A stretch of 64,000 nt of DNA from Brevibacterium oceani (lineage in GTDB: Bacteria > Actinomycetota > Actinomycetes > Actinomycetales > Brevibacteriaceae): assembly GCF_013623835.1 (NCBI RefSeq), contig NZ_JABKDE010000001.1:186001-250000 (forward strand). Reading direction: 5' to 3'. The position numbers and the translations under genes are program-made. Positions within the stretch are counted from its first letter, which is position 1. Every line of letters starts with the position of its first letter. Shown here piece by piece: positions 42,155-50,087 of the stretch. Under the pieces are notes generated by a model, which saw nothing but the letters and a program-made list of their open reading frames with translations, searched no databases and was not told the DNA's origin.

Positions 42155-43003
42155 ATGACGCTAACCGTTAAACCACGAATCACAAAGAAAACAATCCAAT
42201 CAGTGAACGTACTGACCTTCGACATAGAACGCATCCCCGGACACGCGAAAATCAAACATCGCGGACTCACCATCGAAGGCGAATTCTGGGACCTGGGCGG
42301 ATGGAAACACACAATCGGCAGACGCATCCACGCCGACGATGTGGTGTCCTGGCCGCGAACCATCTGCGCAGCCGGACGATGGTACGGACAAAGCAAAGTC
42401 ATGTTCGCCGCAGAATGGCAGGAAGGCGGACACGAACAGTTCATGCGCACCATGTGGGAATGGTTCGATTCCGCCGCGCTCATCATCGGACACAATGCCG
42501 CAGCCTTCGATGTGAAGCACGTCCGATCAGGATGGGCCGAATACGGGTGGGTTCAACCATCACCGTGGGCCGTCGTGGACACACTGAAAGTTGCACGCTC
42601 GGAACTGAACTTCGAATCCAACACGCTCGACGCACTCGCTAAGCGGCTCGGCGTATCGGCAAAAACCGACAAGTACAGTGCCGACGTCGCCCAAGCCGCA
42701 GTAAACGGCGACGAGAAGGCGCAACGCAAGATCGCCCGGTACAACGAGGGAGATATTCGCGCGACCGAAGCCGTCTACGACCGGCTTCGACCCTTCATTA
42801 AGAATCACCCGCACCTCTCAATGCACAACGGGGAAATCTGGGGCTGCCCGAACTGCGGAAACCCCGACGTGTCAACAAACCGAAAGGGCGACGCATACAC
42901 CCACGTGCAAAGGTACGCCGCATACCAGTGCGACAACTGCGGCCACTGGATCAGGAGCACCAAGAAACTCCAAGACGCCACACACACCCGCACATACAGG
43001 TAA
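42155..43003 (+). CDS. DEDD-type 3'-5' exonuclease with C-terminal zinc ribbon
   Basis: 282 residues. VLTFDIERIPG (Asp-x-Glu), IIGHNAAAFDVKHV (second Asp), and ARYNEGDIRATEAVYDRL (Tyr...Asp) are the exonuclease motifs of DNA polymerase proofreading or YprB-type ribonuclease H folds. The end WGCPNCGNPD and YQCDNCGHW is a zinc ribbon. No polymerase domain; a separate proofreading or nucleic-acid processing enzyme. The coding strand is rich in A and C. Confidence 0.82.
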   Translation: MTLTVKPRITKKTIQSVNVLTFDIERIPGHAKIKHRGLTIEGEFWDLGGWKHTIGRRIHADDVVSWPRTICAAGRWYGQSKVMFAAEWQEGGHEQFMRTMWEWFDSAALIIGHNAAAFDVKHVRSGWAEYGWVQPSPWAVVDTLKVARSELNFESNTLDALAKRLGVSAKTDKYSADVAQAAVNGDEKAQRKIARYNEGDIRATEAVYDRLRPFIKNHPHLSMHNGEIWGCPNCGNPDVSTNRKGDAYTHVQRYAAYQCDNCGHWIRSTKKLQDATHTRTYR

Positions 43004-43013
43004 GGAGAAGGTA

Positions 43014-43244
43014 ATGCCAGAACTTGAACCACGACTCGACAGACGCGACCGAGAAGCACTGTTCGGAATGATCTGGGCAATTGCAGGAGTCAAAGAAACC
43101 AGCGTCAGCCGGGGGAGCCTCTACCTCGAAGAAGGGCGCGCAGGCAACTACGTGCTCTCCGCTGACGTGTTTGACAAAAACAACGTCCCCCGTGAGCGCC
43201 GATTCGTTTTCCGCCCACTCGGGGAAGCATCAGAAGGCTACTGA
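43014..43244 (+). CDS. Hypothetical phage protein
   Basis: 76 residues, GGAGAAGG upstream. Helix EALFGMIWAIAGV then beta strands with YLEEGRAGNYVLSADVF. No family recognised. Confidence 0.5.
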   Translation: MPELEPRLDRRDREALFGMIWAIAGVKETSVSRGSLYLEEGRAGNYVLSADVFDKNNVPRERRFVFRPLGEASEGY

Positions 43245-43327
43245 CCCACGCCACCCCGCAACACCCCGGCCCGCACCAAAAATGGTGAGGGCTATTTTCA
43301 TGCAACGAAACAGGAGGAGAAAGCATT

Positions 43328-43768
43328 TTGAGTAACGTCACCGTTATCGGAACCATCAACGATCCCGAGCTTCGATTCACCCCCGCAGGTAAGCCCGTCC
43401 TCGGCTTCTCATTGGCTCAGAACCATCGCCGTAAGGATCAGTCGGGGGAATGGCAGGATGACGGCACCACATGGCGGAAGGTGACCGTGTGGGACAAGAA
43501 GGGCGAACATTTGGCCGAACACCTCAGCAAGGGTATGCGTGTCATCGTGACCGGCGAGGAGCGTATTCGTGAGTTTGAGAAGAAGGATGGCAGCGGTAAG
43601 GGGCAGTCGTTGGAGCTGAACGCGAGGGAGGTTGGGATCGTGCCGAGGCGGAACAGCGGCGGTGGTAGTTTCCCTGCTCCTGCTGGTTTTAATGCTGAGC
43701 ATCAGCCGACGCAGCCTCAGTCTGATCCGTGGGCAGCATCCAACGGGCAGGCAGAAGCACCCTTCTGA
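43328..43768 (+). CDS. ssb: Single-stranded DNA-binding protein
   Basis: 146 residues, TTG start 43328 with AGGAGGAG upstream. OB-fold pattern: NVTVIGTINDPELRFTPAGKPVLGFSLAQ, WRKVTVWDKKGEHLAEHLSKGMRVIVTGEE, then a Gly/Pro/Gln-rich tail ending EAPF in place of the usual acidic DDDIPF tip, so contacts with host partners may be weak. Coats single strands during phage replication. Confidence 0.92.
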   Translation: MSNVTVIGTINDPELRFTPAGKPVLGFSLAQNHRRKDQSGEWQDDGTTWRKVTVWDKKGEHLAEHLSKGMRVIVTGEERIREFEKKDGSGKGQSLELNAREVGIVPRRNSGGGSFPAPAGFNAEHQPTQPQSDPWAASNGQAEAPF

Positions 43769-43803
43769 AGTCATAAAACCGGGCACACGTTGTTATGAAA
43801 AAC

Positions 43804-43872
43804 GCGCACGTATACGCCCACCGTATGCGTGCGCACATTTGGCGGGTGTTCAGTTTTTCGTGAACACCCGCC
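43804..43872 (+). terminator. Two adjacent hairpins after ssb
   Basis: GCGCACGTATACG and CGTATGCGTGCGC (about 43804-43834, one G-T pair) are followed by GGCGGGTGTTCA (43841-43852) and its exact complement (43861-43872), whose loop holds TTTTT. The second ends just before the next RBS. Could be terminator or structure controlling 43893. Confidence 0.6.
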
Positions 43873-43892
43873 CGGCACCGAAGGAGAACAGC

Positions 43893-44048
43893 ATGACGCT
43901 GAAGACAAGAATCGCAACCATCCTCCGCGAATGGGCGCACCGACTCGACCAGCAACCATACGTGGTGGCGGCGAACGAACACGGATGGACAATCAAAACC
44001 AAAGAAGGCCTGCCCATTGCCAAAATCTCCACAGGCCGGAGCGTCTAA
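43893..44048 (+). CDS. Hypothetical small phage protein
   Basis: 51 residues, GAAGGAG upstream. Starts LKTRIATILREWAHRLDQQPY, then beta hairpin. Function unknown. Confidence 0.5.
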   Translation: MTLKTRIATILREWAHRLDQQPYVVAANEHGWTIKTKEGLPIAKISTGRSV

Positions 44049-44080
44049 ACACGCACCCCCGACCCGAGACAAGTTGAAAA

Positions 44081-44242
44081 ATGAACTACCCACCACACCT
44101 ACCCAACAACCCCTACGCCATACACGGAGCACAAGGCGGCCCAGAAGCACAAGCACTACTCGCACTCGCATACGAAATCGCGGAAATCAGACGCATAATA
44201 GGCCCACACGATGACAGAAGGAGCGGCAATGAGTGCGGATAG
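44081..44242 (+). CDS. Hypothetical small phage protein
   Basis: 53 residues. Pro/Asn-rich start NYPPHLPNNPYAIHG, then helix QALLALAYEIAEIRRII. Weak RBS. Confidence 0.45.
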   Translation: MNYPPHLPNNPYAIHGAQGGPEAQALLALAYEIAEIRRIIGPHDDRRSGNECG

Positions 44243-44408
44243 ATCGTGGACACTCACCTGTGACGGGTGCGGAGAGATATTCGACTCCGGGTTCAACCAC
44301 ACAGCAAGAGAATGCAGAATAACAGCCCGATACTACGGGTGGGCGACCGGAGTGGGAAGGCACCGAGACGATTTCTGCCCAGAATGCAAGGAGGACACTA
44401 ATGACTGA
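44229..44408 (+). CDS. Small zinc-ribbon protein
   Basis: 59 residues; ATG 44229 with AAGGAG upstream. LTCDGCGEIF and DFCPECKED bind zinc. Confidence 0.55.
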   Translation: MSADRSWTLTCDGCGEIFDSGFNHTARECRITARYYGWATGVGRHRDDFCPECKEDTND

Positions 44409-44661
44409 CACCGTGAAGGCGTGGATCGAGGAACGACGAGCAATCCAAGCTTCGGGAGTCCCGTTCTCTGACCGGGACAGCCGCGCCAACTTTCCCCGCG
44501 CCCTGACAGCCATTGAGGCGGTGCTCGGAGTGCACCGGCCGGACCAGAACGGAGAGTGCGGGGAGTGCACTGTCATCCATCACGGTAACTGGCACGTATA
44601 CCACCTCGAGTACCCGTGCCCGACGGTTCGTGTAATCGAAGGGGCGATCAACCATGACTGA
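44401..44661 (+). CDS. Hypothetical phage protein
   Basis: 86 residues. ALTAIEAVLGVHRPDQNGECGECTVIHHGNW; the CGEC pair and following His residues may bind a metal. Overlaps both neighbours. Confidence 0.55.
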   Translation: MTDTVKAWIEERRAIQASGVPFSDRDSRANFPRALTAIEAVLGVHRPDQNGECGECTVIHHGNWHVYHLEYPCPTVRVIEGAINHD

Positions 44662-44842
44662 CCAGGCCGACCTGCGGGAAAGACTGACGTCCATCATCCT
44701 CGGGCGAACCGCACCAGCAGCCGCACAGGCAATCATTGACGAGTTCGGGCTGACCGTGGAGACACACTCAGCCGCCGAAGCAAAACGCAGCATGACACGC
44801 ATCACAGGAGCATGGGAATGGGAACCCGAATGCCCCCAATAA
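44654..44842 (+). CDS. Hypothetical phage protein
   Basis: 62 residues, helical: DLRERLTSIILGRTAPAAAQAIIDEFGLTV. No family recognised. Confidence 0.5.
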   Translation: MTDQADLRERLTSIILGRTAPAAAQAIIDEFGLTVETHSAAEAKRSMTRITGAWEWEPECPQ

Positions 44843-45039
44843 TGCGTTTCTGGTTCAACCTGCACCGACACAACACACGACCCCTGAAAGACCGCAACAT
44901 CAACAAGATAGAACGCGCACTCATAATCTGGCCACTCCACGCCTACATGTGGGTTAAACGAAGAAGGCAACCGCAGCCAACAATTCAACCGCCTACGGGC
45001 GGTTTTTTAGTGCCCGAAAACGGCAAGGAGGACACATGA
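44842..45039 (+). CDS. Hypothetical phage protein with embedded terminator
   Basis: 65 residues, TAATG start 44842. Basic with an aromatic segment LIIWPLHAYMWVKRRRQ. The last 18 codons contain a terminator-like hairpin (44987-45009) that is translated as QPPTGGFLVPEN. Confidence 0.45.
   Translation: MRFWFNLHRHNTRPLKDRNINKIERALIIWPLHAYMWVKRRRQPQPTIQPPTGGFLVPENGKEDT
44987..45009 (+). terminator. Terminator-like hairpin inside a reading frame
   Basis: AACCGCC (44987-44993), loop TACG, GGCGGTT, then further T. A full intrinsic terminator in shape, but within 44842-45039 rather than after it. Confidence 0.6.
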
Positions 45040-45293
45040 ACAGCCGCATCAGGGAACGCGCAAAAGCCAACGCACTACAAGGCCTGCACCTCCGATCCGC
45101 GCTCAGATACCAACGCAACCGGCTCGGACTATCCGAAGCAGAGCTGGCCGAACGAATGGGGGTCTCAGAAAAATTCGTCCACGAATTCGAACGCTACGAC
45201 AGCAACCCTACACTCCGAGACATACAACGCTACGCAACCGGAGTCGAATCGCTCATCGAACTCAACATCACGCCGGGCAAGGAGGATGAATGA
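45036..45293 (+). CDS. XRE-family helix-turn-helix protein
   Basis: 85 residues. RSALRYQRNRLGLSEAELAERMGVSEKFVHEFERYDSNPTLRDIQRYATGV is a complete XRE domain. A second phage regulator, separate from the lysogeny switch. Confidence 0.8.
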   Translation: MNSRIRERAKANALQGLHLRSALRYQRNRLGLSEAELAERMGVSEKFVHEFERYDSNPTLRDIQRYATGVESLIELNITPGKEDE

Positions 45294-45541
45294 CTGAGAA
45301 AGAATTCACCAGTGTTGGCCGCATCCGAGGCATCTACCTGACCCTCGTCAAAAGCCAACTCGAAAGCATCGGGCTCCACGACATTACAGAAGCAGACCGG
45401 CGGTTCGGGGAAATGCTGCGCAGAGTCCGCGCCGAGGTGTGGGATGAAGCCGTTGAGTGGACGCTCAACGAAGTGGCTGATAACGACCACGCCAGAAAAC
45501 AGGCATACCTGACAGAGAACCCATACCGGGAGGACACATGA
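45290..45541 (+). CDS. Hypothetical phage protein
   Basis: 83 residues, ATGA overlap. Ends RRVRAEVWDEAVEW...NPYREDT, a common actinophage small-protein ending, related to the remnant at 41220. Confidence 0.55.
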   Translation: MTEKEFTSVGRIRGIYLTLVKSQLESIGLHDITEADRRFGEMLRRVRAEVWDEAVEWTLNEVADNDHARKQAYLTENPYREDT

Positions 45542-45708
45542 GGGGACGATTCGTGGCCGTAATGATCTGCTGGCTGATAGTGGTCGCTGGACTAATCATC
45601 CTTTTCAACTTCGACAACAACCTTTCCAAATTTTTCGGCGGTATGGGAGTCGGTCTAGGAATGCTCGGTGCCGGCTGGAACTCAAGAGCAGAGGTTGATG
45701 AAGCATGA
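45538..45708 (+). CDS. Small membrane protein
   Basis: 56 residues with helices FVAVMICWLIVVAGLIILF and FFGGMGVGLGMLGAGW. ATGA overlaps. Confidence 0.5.
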   Translation: MRGRFVAVMICWLIVVAGLIILFNFDNNLSKFFGGMGVGLGMLGAGWNSRAEVDEA

Positions 45709-45977
45709 CCGCGCTTAGTGATCGTGCCGCACAAATCGAAACACAACGCGACCGACTCTACGACGGCATCAAACGAATCTACGACGTATGGCACGCCTAC
45801 TGCGCCTGCGCCGACGACACCATCAAACAAGCCATAGACGCCGACTTTGAAGACGCGTTACAACTCATTGATATTGCAGTTATTCGCGCCGGTGCACTCT
45901 ACGTTGTCGAACTCAAAAAACTCGCAGACAAAACCGAGGCAGAAGCCAACCGGGCCGAGAAAGAAGGAACAGGATGA
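45705..45977 (+). CDS. Helical phage protein
   Basis: 90 residues, probably coiled coil: RAAQIETQRDRLYDGIKRIY and VVELKKLADKTEAEANRAEK. Function unknown. Confidence 0.5.
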   Translation: MTALSDRAAQIETQRDRLYDGIKRIYDVWHAYCACADDTIKQAIDADFEDALQLIDIAVIRAGALYVVELKKLADKTEAEANRAEKEGTG

Positions 45978-46012
45978 CCGCACGCATCGAAAAAGAAGGA
46001 ACAGGGGAATGA
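45974..46012 (+). pseudogene. Twelve-codon fragment duplicating the start of the gene at 46789
   Basis: MTARIEKEGTGE repeats the MTARIE start of 46789, and the surrounding GAAGGAACAGG sequence occurs on both sides of it. It looks like a scar of a local duplication and deletion; it may still couple translation to 46009. Confidence 0.35.
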
Positions 46013-46224
46013 GAAAAGAAGCCATCTACACAACCCAAACAAACACCCTCGGCGAACTACAAGACCTCATCCAAGCACTAACAGAACGAGCCGGACGAGA
46101 AGCAAAAATCGCCGCCATCGAAGCAGACATCGAAACCACTTGGGAAGAAAACAAATTCCTAGGAACCAGAACACCAAACCGATACCGAGGACCAATCGGC
46201 ATCCGCGTAGTCGAGGAGGACTGA
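46009..46224 (+). CDS. Hypothetical phage protein
   Basis: 71 residues, ATGA start; helical GELQDLIQALTERAGREAKI. TGATG overlap with the next gene. Confidence 0.5.
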   Translation: MRKEAIYTTQTNTLGELQDLIQALTERAGREAKIAAIEADIETTWEENKFLGTRTPNRYRGPIGIRVVEED

Positions 46225-46613
46225 TGAACTGGGGATCATTCTGGATCGGCGTGGCGGCCCTCCCGCTACTGCTCATCGCCGCACTAATCGTCCTCGGTAT
46301 CTTCTACTTCGGGGGGCGGCTGCTCGGCGTTCTAGCCCGTGAGTGGCGTTTCCGAAAGACCAAAGACTCCGGCATCAAAGCGAACTTCGCGGCAAGCCTG
46401 GCCGTCATGGACTGGTGGATCATCTCGCCGCATAAAAGCGTGGCACTGATAATCGCACCACTCCGGAAGCAGACGGGCGAGCAGCGCAACCGTATATCAA
46501 ACGTCAAGTGGGAAATCGCTAAAGAAAACGGATATGGCGGACCAAAAGTGTTCAAGCCAGAATTCAAGACTGGCGACGAACCAGAGTTCCAGCGCAAGAA
46601 GGAGCAGCAATGA
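46224..46613 (+). CDS. Membrane-anchored phage protein
   Basis: 129 residues. N-terminal helix FWIGVAALPLLLIAALIVLGIFYF, then a basic cytosolic part. Function unknown. Confidence 0.5.
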   Translation: MNWGSFWIGVAALPLLLIAALIVLGIFYFGGRLLGVLAREWRFRKTKDSGIKANFAASLAVMDWWIISPHKSVALIIAPLRKQTGEQRNRISNVKWEIAKENGYGGPKVFKPEFKTGDEPEFQRKKEQQ

Positions 46614-46789
46614 ACTGGGAAAGCGCACTAATCGTTCTAGCAGTCGGAGCAATCGGCCTGCCACTAGTACACGCCACAGGAATATGGGCAACCAAAAGGG
46701 AACTCAAAGACCGACCCCTAGTCTGGCAGGTGGACGCAATAATCGCATTCGCAACACTCGCCTTCGCATTACTAGCAGGAGTTGCCTAA
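46610..46789 (+). CDS. Small two-helix membrane protein
   Basis: 59 residues; helices ALIVLAVGAIGLPLVHATG and DAIIAFATLAFALLAGVA. ATGA and TAATG overlaps. Confidence 0.5.
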   Translation: MNWESALIVLAVGAIGLPLVHATGIWATKRELKDRPLVWQVDAIIAFATLAFALLAGVA

Positions 46790-46944
46790 TGACCGCACGC
46801 ATCGAATACGGGATCGCACGCAACCCAAACAACTACGTAATCCCATCACGAACACTCACCGACGCAATCAACCAAGCAAAAGAAATGGGCAAAGACTGGC
46901 TAATCGTCGAACGGACCATAAGCGACTGGGAAGAAGTCGAATGA
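46789..46944 (+). CDS. Hypothetical small phage protein
   Basis: 51 residues, MTARIEYGIARNPNNYVIPS, helix LTDAINQAKEMGKDWL. TAATG start. Confidence 0.5.
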   Translation: MTARIEYGIARNPNNYVIPSRTLTDAINQAKEMGKDWLIVERTISDWEEVE

Positions 46945-47273
46945 TCGGGCTAATAATCGCAACAGCCATAACCGGATACTTCACCATCGGCGCATACTCA
47001 GCCTGGAAGCTACTACCCCGACGCTGGGAAAAGGCGAGGCTGAAGAATGAGAGCAGATTTCCGTCGATGAAGGGAACGCACAGCATAGAGGGATGGATAC
47101 GCGAAGACGTAATGCTCAAAACCCTGGGCGTCCTCACAGTCTGGCCGGTCATGATCGCCATCAATTTCTTCACGACCGCAGTAGACTCCACAGACCCACG
47201 CGCACGCAAAAGAGAAATGGACGAACGCGAACAACACATCCGAGACCTCGAACGAGAGCTAGGTATTAGATGA
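46941..47273 (+). CDS. Membrane-anchored phage protein
   Basis: 110 residues; helix LIIATAITGYFTIGAYSAW, a second hydrophobic stretch TLGVLTVWPVMIAINFF, and a charged coiled-coil tail EREQHIRDLERELGI. Confidence 0.5.
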   Translation: MIGLIIATAITGYFTIGAYSAWKLLPRRWEKARLKNESRFPSMKGTHSIEGWIREDVMLKTLGVLTVWPVMIAINFFTTAVDSTDPRARKREMDEREQHIRDLERELGIR

Positions 47274-47971
47274 TCCAACCCCATCACATAACGCAAGCGT
47301 GCCGGAGAACCCAAGACGCACTACTCATAGCAACCGAGAAACCCTCACCAAAGCCACAAAACGGCGGCGGTGGGGGTTCATCCATTGAAGCACCATTACC
47401 GCTGCCAGTGGGGCTAATAAGCGCGAAACGGGAACTCGCAGACTGGTTGGCCGACTGGTGCAGTTTGGTGAGAGACGGGTTAGAGGTAGTCGCCACATAC
47501 GACCTCGACGAACACTCACGCCTCGAATGGTTAGGTTCTGGCGAGCGGGCCGAGTTCCTAGCTAATCACGAAACAGCGCAAGACTTCCTCGACGAAATCA
47601 CCGTGCTCACGAAGCAGTTGGAGAATCCCTATCTTCCGAGAGCAGGGAAAAAATACATCGGGTTCTACGGCGGCGGAAACGTCTACATACGCGACGGACA
47701 AACCGAAGTCACCCTAGAAGACGGCGAAACCCACCGTGTAGCCGACCTAAGAGCATACAACGCAGCACACATGCTCGACACAGAAGGAACCGCATCAGAC
47801 GTAGCCGAAATCATTAAAACATTCTTCGGACACGACATAACCCCGCAAAAAATCACAGTCGCCCACAGGAACGATAAAACACGCAAGGAAGGCAAACGAT
47901 TAGAACCCATCCGCAAAGAAGGCAACAGCAACATCTACCGGGTATGGGACGTACTCAACAGACTATGCTGA
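47270..47971 (+). CDS. Hypothetical phage protein, possible late regulator
   Basis: 233 residues, ATGA start. Helical N-half with ISAKRELADWLADWCSLVRD; C-terminal segment DVAEIIKTFFGHDITPQKITVAHRND...SNIYRVWDVLNRL looks like a winged-helix DNA-binding end. Last gene before the late promoter, the position of actinophage late activators; role inferred only. Confidence 0.5.
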   Translation: MIQPHHITQACRRTQDALLIATEKPSPKPQNGGGGGSSIEAPLPLPVGLISAKRELADWLADWCSLVRDGLEVVATYDLDEHSRLEWLGSGERAEFLANHETAQDFLDEITVLTKQLENPYLPRAGKKYIGFYGGGNVYIRDGQTEVTLEDGETHRVADLRAYNAAHMLDTEGTASDVAEIIKTFFGHDITPQKITVAHRNDKTRKEGKRLEPIRKEGNSNIYRVWDVLNRLC

Positions 47972-47990
47972 AAATAAATCACTACAAGAG

Positions 47991-48024
47991 TTGACAAACG
48001 GCCAACTATCATGTACTGTTTGTC
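47991..48024 (+). promoter_or_regulatory. Putative late promoter with overlapping operator
   Basis: TTGACA (47991-47996), exactly 17 bases, then TACTGT (48014-48019). GACAAAC (47993-47999) and GTTTGTC (48018-48024) form an inverted repeat that spans both boxes. The best consensus-like promoter in the prophage. Confidence 0.7.
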
Positions 48025-48093
48025 ATAGTGGAAAAAGTGTCAAGGTCCGGTTCAGGCGAATCGGGCCTTTTTCTATGCCACGAAGGAGAACCC

Positions 48094-48363
48094 ATGTACG
48101 AAATCACACAAGCACTCATCAAGTTCCGCGACGAACTAGAGTCCGCACACTTCACCCCCACCGAAGTGGCGTCAATGAGCAACACCTTCCTCAAGGCGCT
48201 AATCGCTGAAGCAGAAGATACCGACTCACTGCAGGACGAAGTATTCGAGCGCAAAGAAGAAGGCGCGGATGACGAAACAGGAACCATCACGGTCAACCTG
48301 AGACCGGAAGTTGACCTGAGCAAAGTAAAAGAAGCCTTCGCTAAGATCAACAGCGTCCTGTAA
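48094..48363 (+). CDS. Hypothetical phage protein
   Basis: 89 residues, GAAGGAG upstream. Acidic; ends VNLRPEVDLSKVKEAFAKINSVL. First gene under the late promoter. Confidence 0.55.
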   Translation: MYEITQALIKFRDELESAHFTPTEVASMSNTFLKALIAEAEDTDSLQDEVFERKEEGADDETGTITVNLRPEVDLSKVKEAFAKINSVL

Positions 48364-48452
48364 CCCCAAAAGACCAACCACGGCACCGGGCAGATTCGCT
48401 ACCTGACGGGTGAGTGGTTACCGAGTTGCCGGACCTCAACAAAACCGGCACA

Positions 48453-48526
48453 GACCTTCTAGCCCAACAGGCAGAGGCAACGCACTCAAAATGCGTACAG
48501 TCCGAGTTCGAATCTCGGGGAGGTCA
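48453..48526 (+). tRNA. Phage tRNA with CAA anticodon (Leu) and short variable loop
   Basis: 74 bases. Acceptor GACCTTC/GGAGGTC (one G-T), D arm GCCCAACAGGCAGAGGC, anticodon stem ACGCA/TGCGT with loop CTCAAAA (CAA), variable loop ACAGT (5 bases), T arm CCGAG-TTCGAAT-CTCGG, discriminator A. CAA reads UUG (Leu), but bacterial tRNA-Leu normally has a long variable arm. Confidence 0.85.
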
Positions 48527-48735
48527 CACCATTCAGCCCGGTCGTAGCAACAGGTGTGGCCACACTTTACGATGCGGGCTGGAGTCTTATGGGTGGCCAG
48601 GTGCCAGATAAGAGCGATGAGAACAGTGGCAAGCACAGCCCCTTCGCCGCCACCACACATTCTTCCCGTCGCGAGACTCGCTGCGAAACAATTCGAGCGG
48701 CCACGACGGGGTTAAACATATTAAGGCGGTGGAAC

Positions 48736-48924
48736 ATGTTTTCCGAGTCAGCAGAACTCATAGCGTTCCGCCAACAACTGCTCGACGGCGGGTTCGACAA
48801 AGACGAGACTTTCCAACTCATCATGACCTACTTCGAGGCAAAAGTAGACACGCGCCAAACCGAAGACGGCATGGTGTACTTAACCAACGGGCAAGTCGAC
48901 CTAGGCGATGATGCTGATGGATAA
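48736..48924 (+). CDS. Hypothetical phage protein
   Basis: 62 residues from ATG 48736 (AAGGCGGTGG upstream); longer frame to 48556 overlaps the tRNA flank and reads unlike protein. Helical LIAFRQQLLDGGFDKDETFQLIMTYFE. Confidence 0.5.
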   Translation: MFSESAELIAFRQQLLDGGFDKDETFQLIMTYFEAKVDTRQTEDGMVYLTNGQVDLGDDADG

Positions 48925-49078
48925 AACCGCCCGCTTCGAACTATCACCCGGCAGCATCACAATCGGCGAATGCACACAATGCGGGGCCGATTCCTATTCT
49001 TTCCTCGCCGTCGCACTATCTGATGGAGGTGTGCACGATGTGGGCCGCATCACCAAATGCGAAGGATGCGAACAATGA
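48917..49078 (+). CDS. Small zinc-ribbon protein
   Basis: 53 residues, start ATG 48917 (48908 possible). GECTQCGADSY and TKCEGCEQ bind zinc. Confidence 0.5.
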   Translation: MDKTARFELSPGSITIGECTQCGADSYSFLAVALSDGGVHDVGRITKCEGCEQ

Positions 49079-49254
49079 GCCGCACAACACGCAAACACCT
49101 GCGCTACGACTGGGATACCGACCAAATGCGTCTCGACCCCAAAGGCCGCGACGATAAACAACGATGCCACTGCTGCGGAAACAGTTACCAGAAACAGCAG
49201 AACAAACGCGACAGGGCAACAATCAAACGCAACCTACGCAACCCCTCGCAGTAA
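49075..49254 (+). CDS. Small basic zinc-finger protein
   Basis: 59 residues, ATGA overlap. QRCHCCGNSYQKQQNKRDRATIKR; probably binds nucleic acid. Confidence 0.5.
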   Translation: MSRTTRKHLRYDWDTDQMRLDPKGRDDKQRCHCCGNSYQKQQNKRDRATIKRNLRNPSQ

Positions 49255-49379
49255 CCCAACTGCGGCCCCAACACTTCCATTGATCGCGGCACCCATCGGA
49301 GCGTGCGCGGAATGGAAGGCTCGCCCCATCCAGATACCTCCTTCATCTGGGTGGGGCTGAGTTCCACAAACCAAAGGCG

Positions 49380-49526
49380 ATGAGTGATGTGCACAGTCAA
49401 GTCGAGCAGTACGCAGGAGACAACGCCCTCTACTGCATGAACGGTGCACACGCATACACCAACGGCACATGCGCATGGTGCGGACGCAAAGACCACACCC
49501 AAACACTTCCGACCGTAAACAACTGA
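49380..49526 (+). CDS. Small zinc-ribbon phage protein
   Basis: 48 residues from ATG 49380. LYCMNGAHAYTNGTCAWCGRKDHTQT. Weak RBS. A stem-loop (CCAGAT/ATCTGG, 49333-49353) lies just upstream. Confidence 0.45.
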   Translation: MSDVHSQVEQYAGDNALYCMNGAHAYTNGTCAWCGRKDHTQTLPTVNN

Positions 49527-49616
49527 TCTGCTCGGTTTGTCGGAACCGAGACCCCACGGATAGTTAGCTGCTATCGCGGTGGGGACTATCTATTCCTACC
49601 GACATAGGAGCCACGC

Positions 49617-50087
49617 ATGGCACGCAAGACAATCGAAGAACGGTTTAACGCCAAGGTTCGCATGGACGCAGACGGATGCCACCGCTGGGTTGCATGCACG
49701 AACAGCGAAGGATACGGGTACTTTTGGGACGGCACGCGCCCGGTATTCGCGCATCGGTGGGCATACTCCGCCGCGCACGGAGAGATACCGAAAGGCATGG
49801 ACATTGACCACATGTGCTGGAACAAGGAGTGCGTCAACGTGGAGCACCTGCGCATCACCACGCGGAAGCAGAACCTGGAGAACGTGAGCGCACTGCAAGG
49901 TAACAACACCAGCGGATATCAAGGCGTGACGTGGCACAAGCATGCACGCAAGTGGTGTGCTCGCATTAAGCACAATGGAAAGCGCATACATGTTGGATAC
50001 TTCAATGATATCAATGAAGCCAATGACGCAGTGATCGAAGCGCGCAATAAGTACTTCACTCACAACGATCTTGATCGAGCATCATGA
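49617..50087 (+). CDS. HNH homing endonuclease with AP2-like domain
   Basis: 156 residues, AGGAG upstream of ATG 49617. HNH_3 module: GCHRWVACTNSEGYGYF, FAHRWAYSAAHGEIPKGMDIDHMCWNKECVNVEHLR. The C-terminus SGYQGVTWHKHARKWCARI and HVGYFNDINEANDAVI is AP2-like. One of three such genes here. It lies ahead of the packaging genes. Confidence 0.85.
   Translation: MARKTIEERFNAKVRMDADGCHRWVACTNSEGYGYFWDGTRPVFAHRWAYSAAHGEIPKGMDIDHMCWNKECVNVEHLRITTRKQNLENVSALQGNNTSGYQGVTWHKHARKWCARIKHNGKRIHVGYFNDINEANDAVIEARNKYFTHNDLDRAS

Noticed and set aside
49545-49600. Second tRNA or small RNA before the HNH gene
   Set aside because: CCCCAC/GTGGGG-type pairing exists but no cloverleaf can be formed and there is no terminator.
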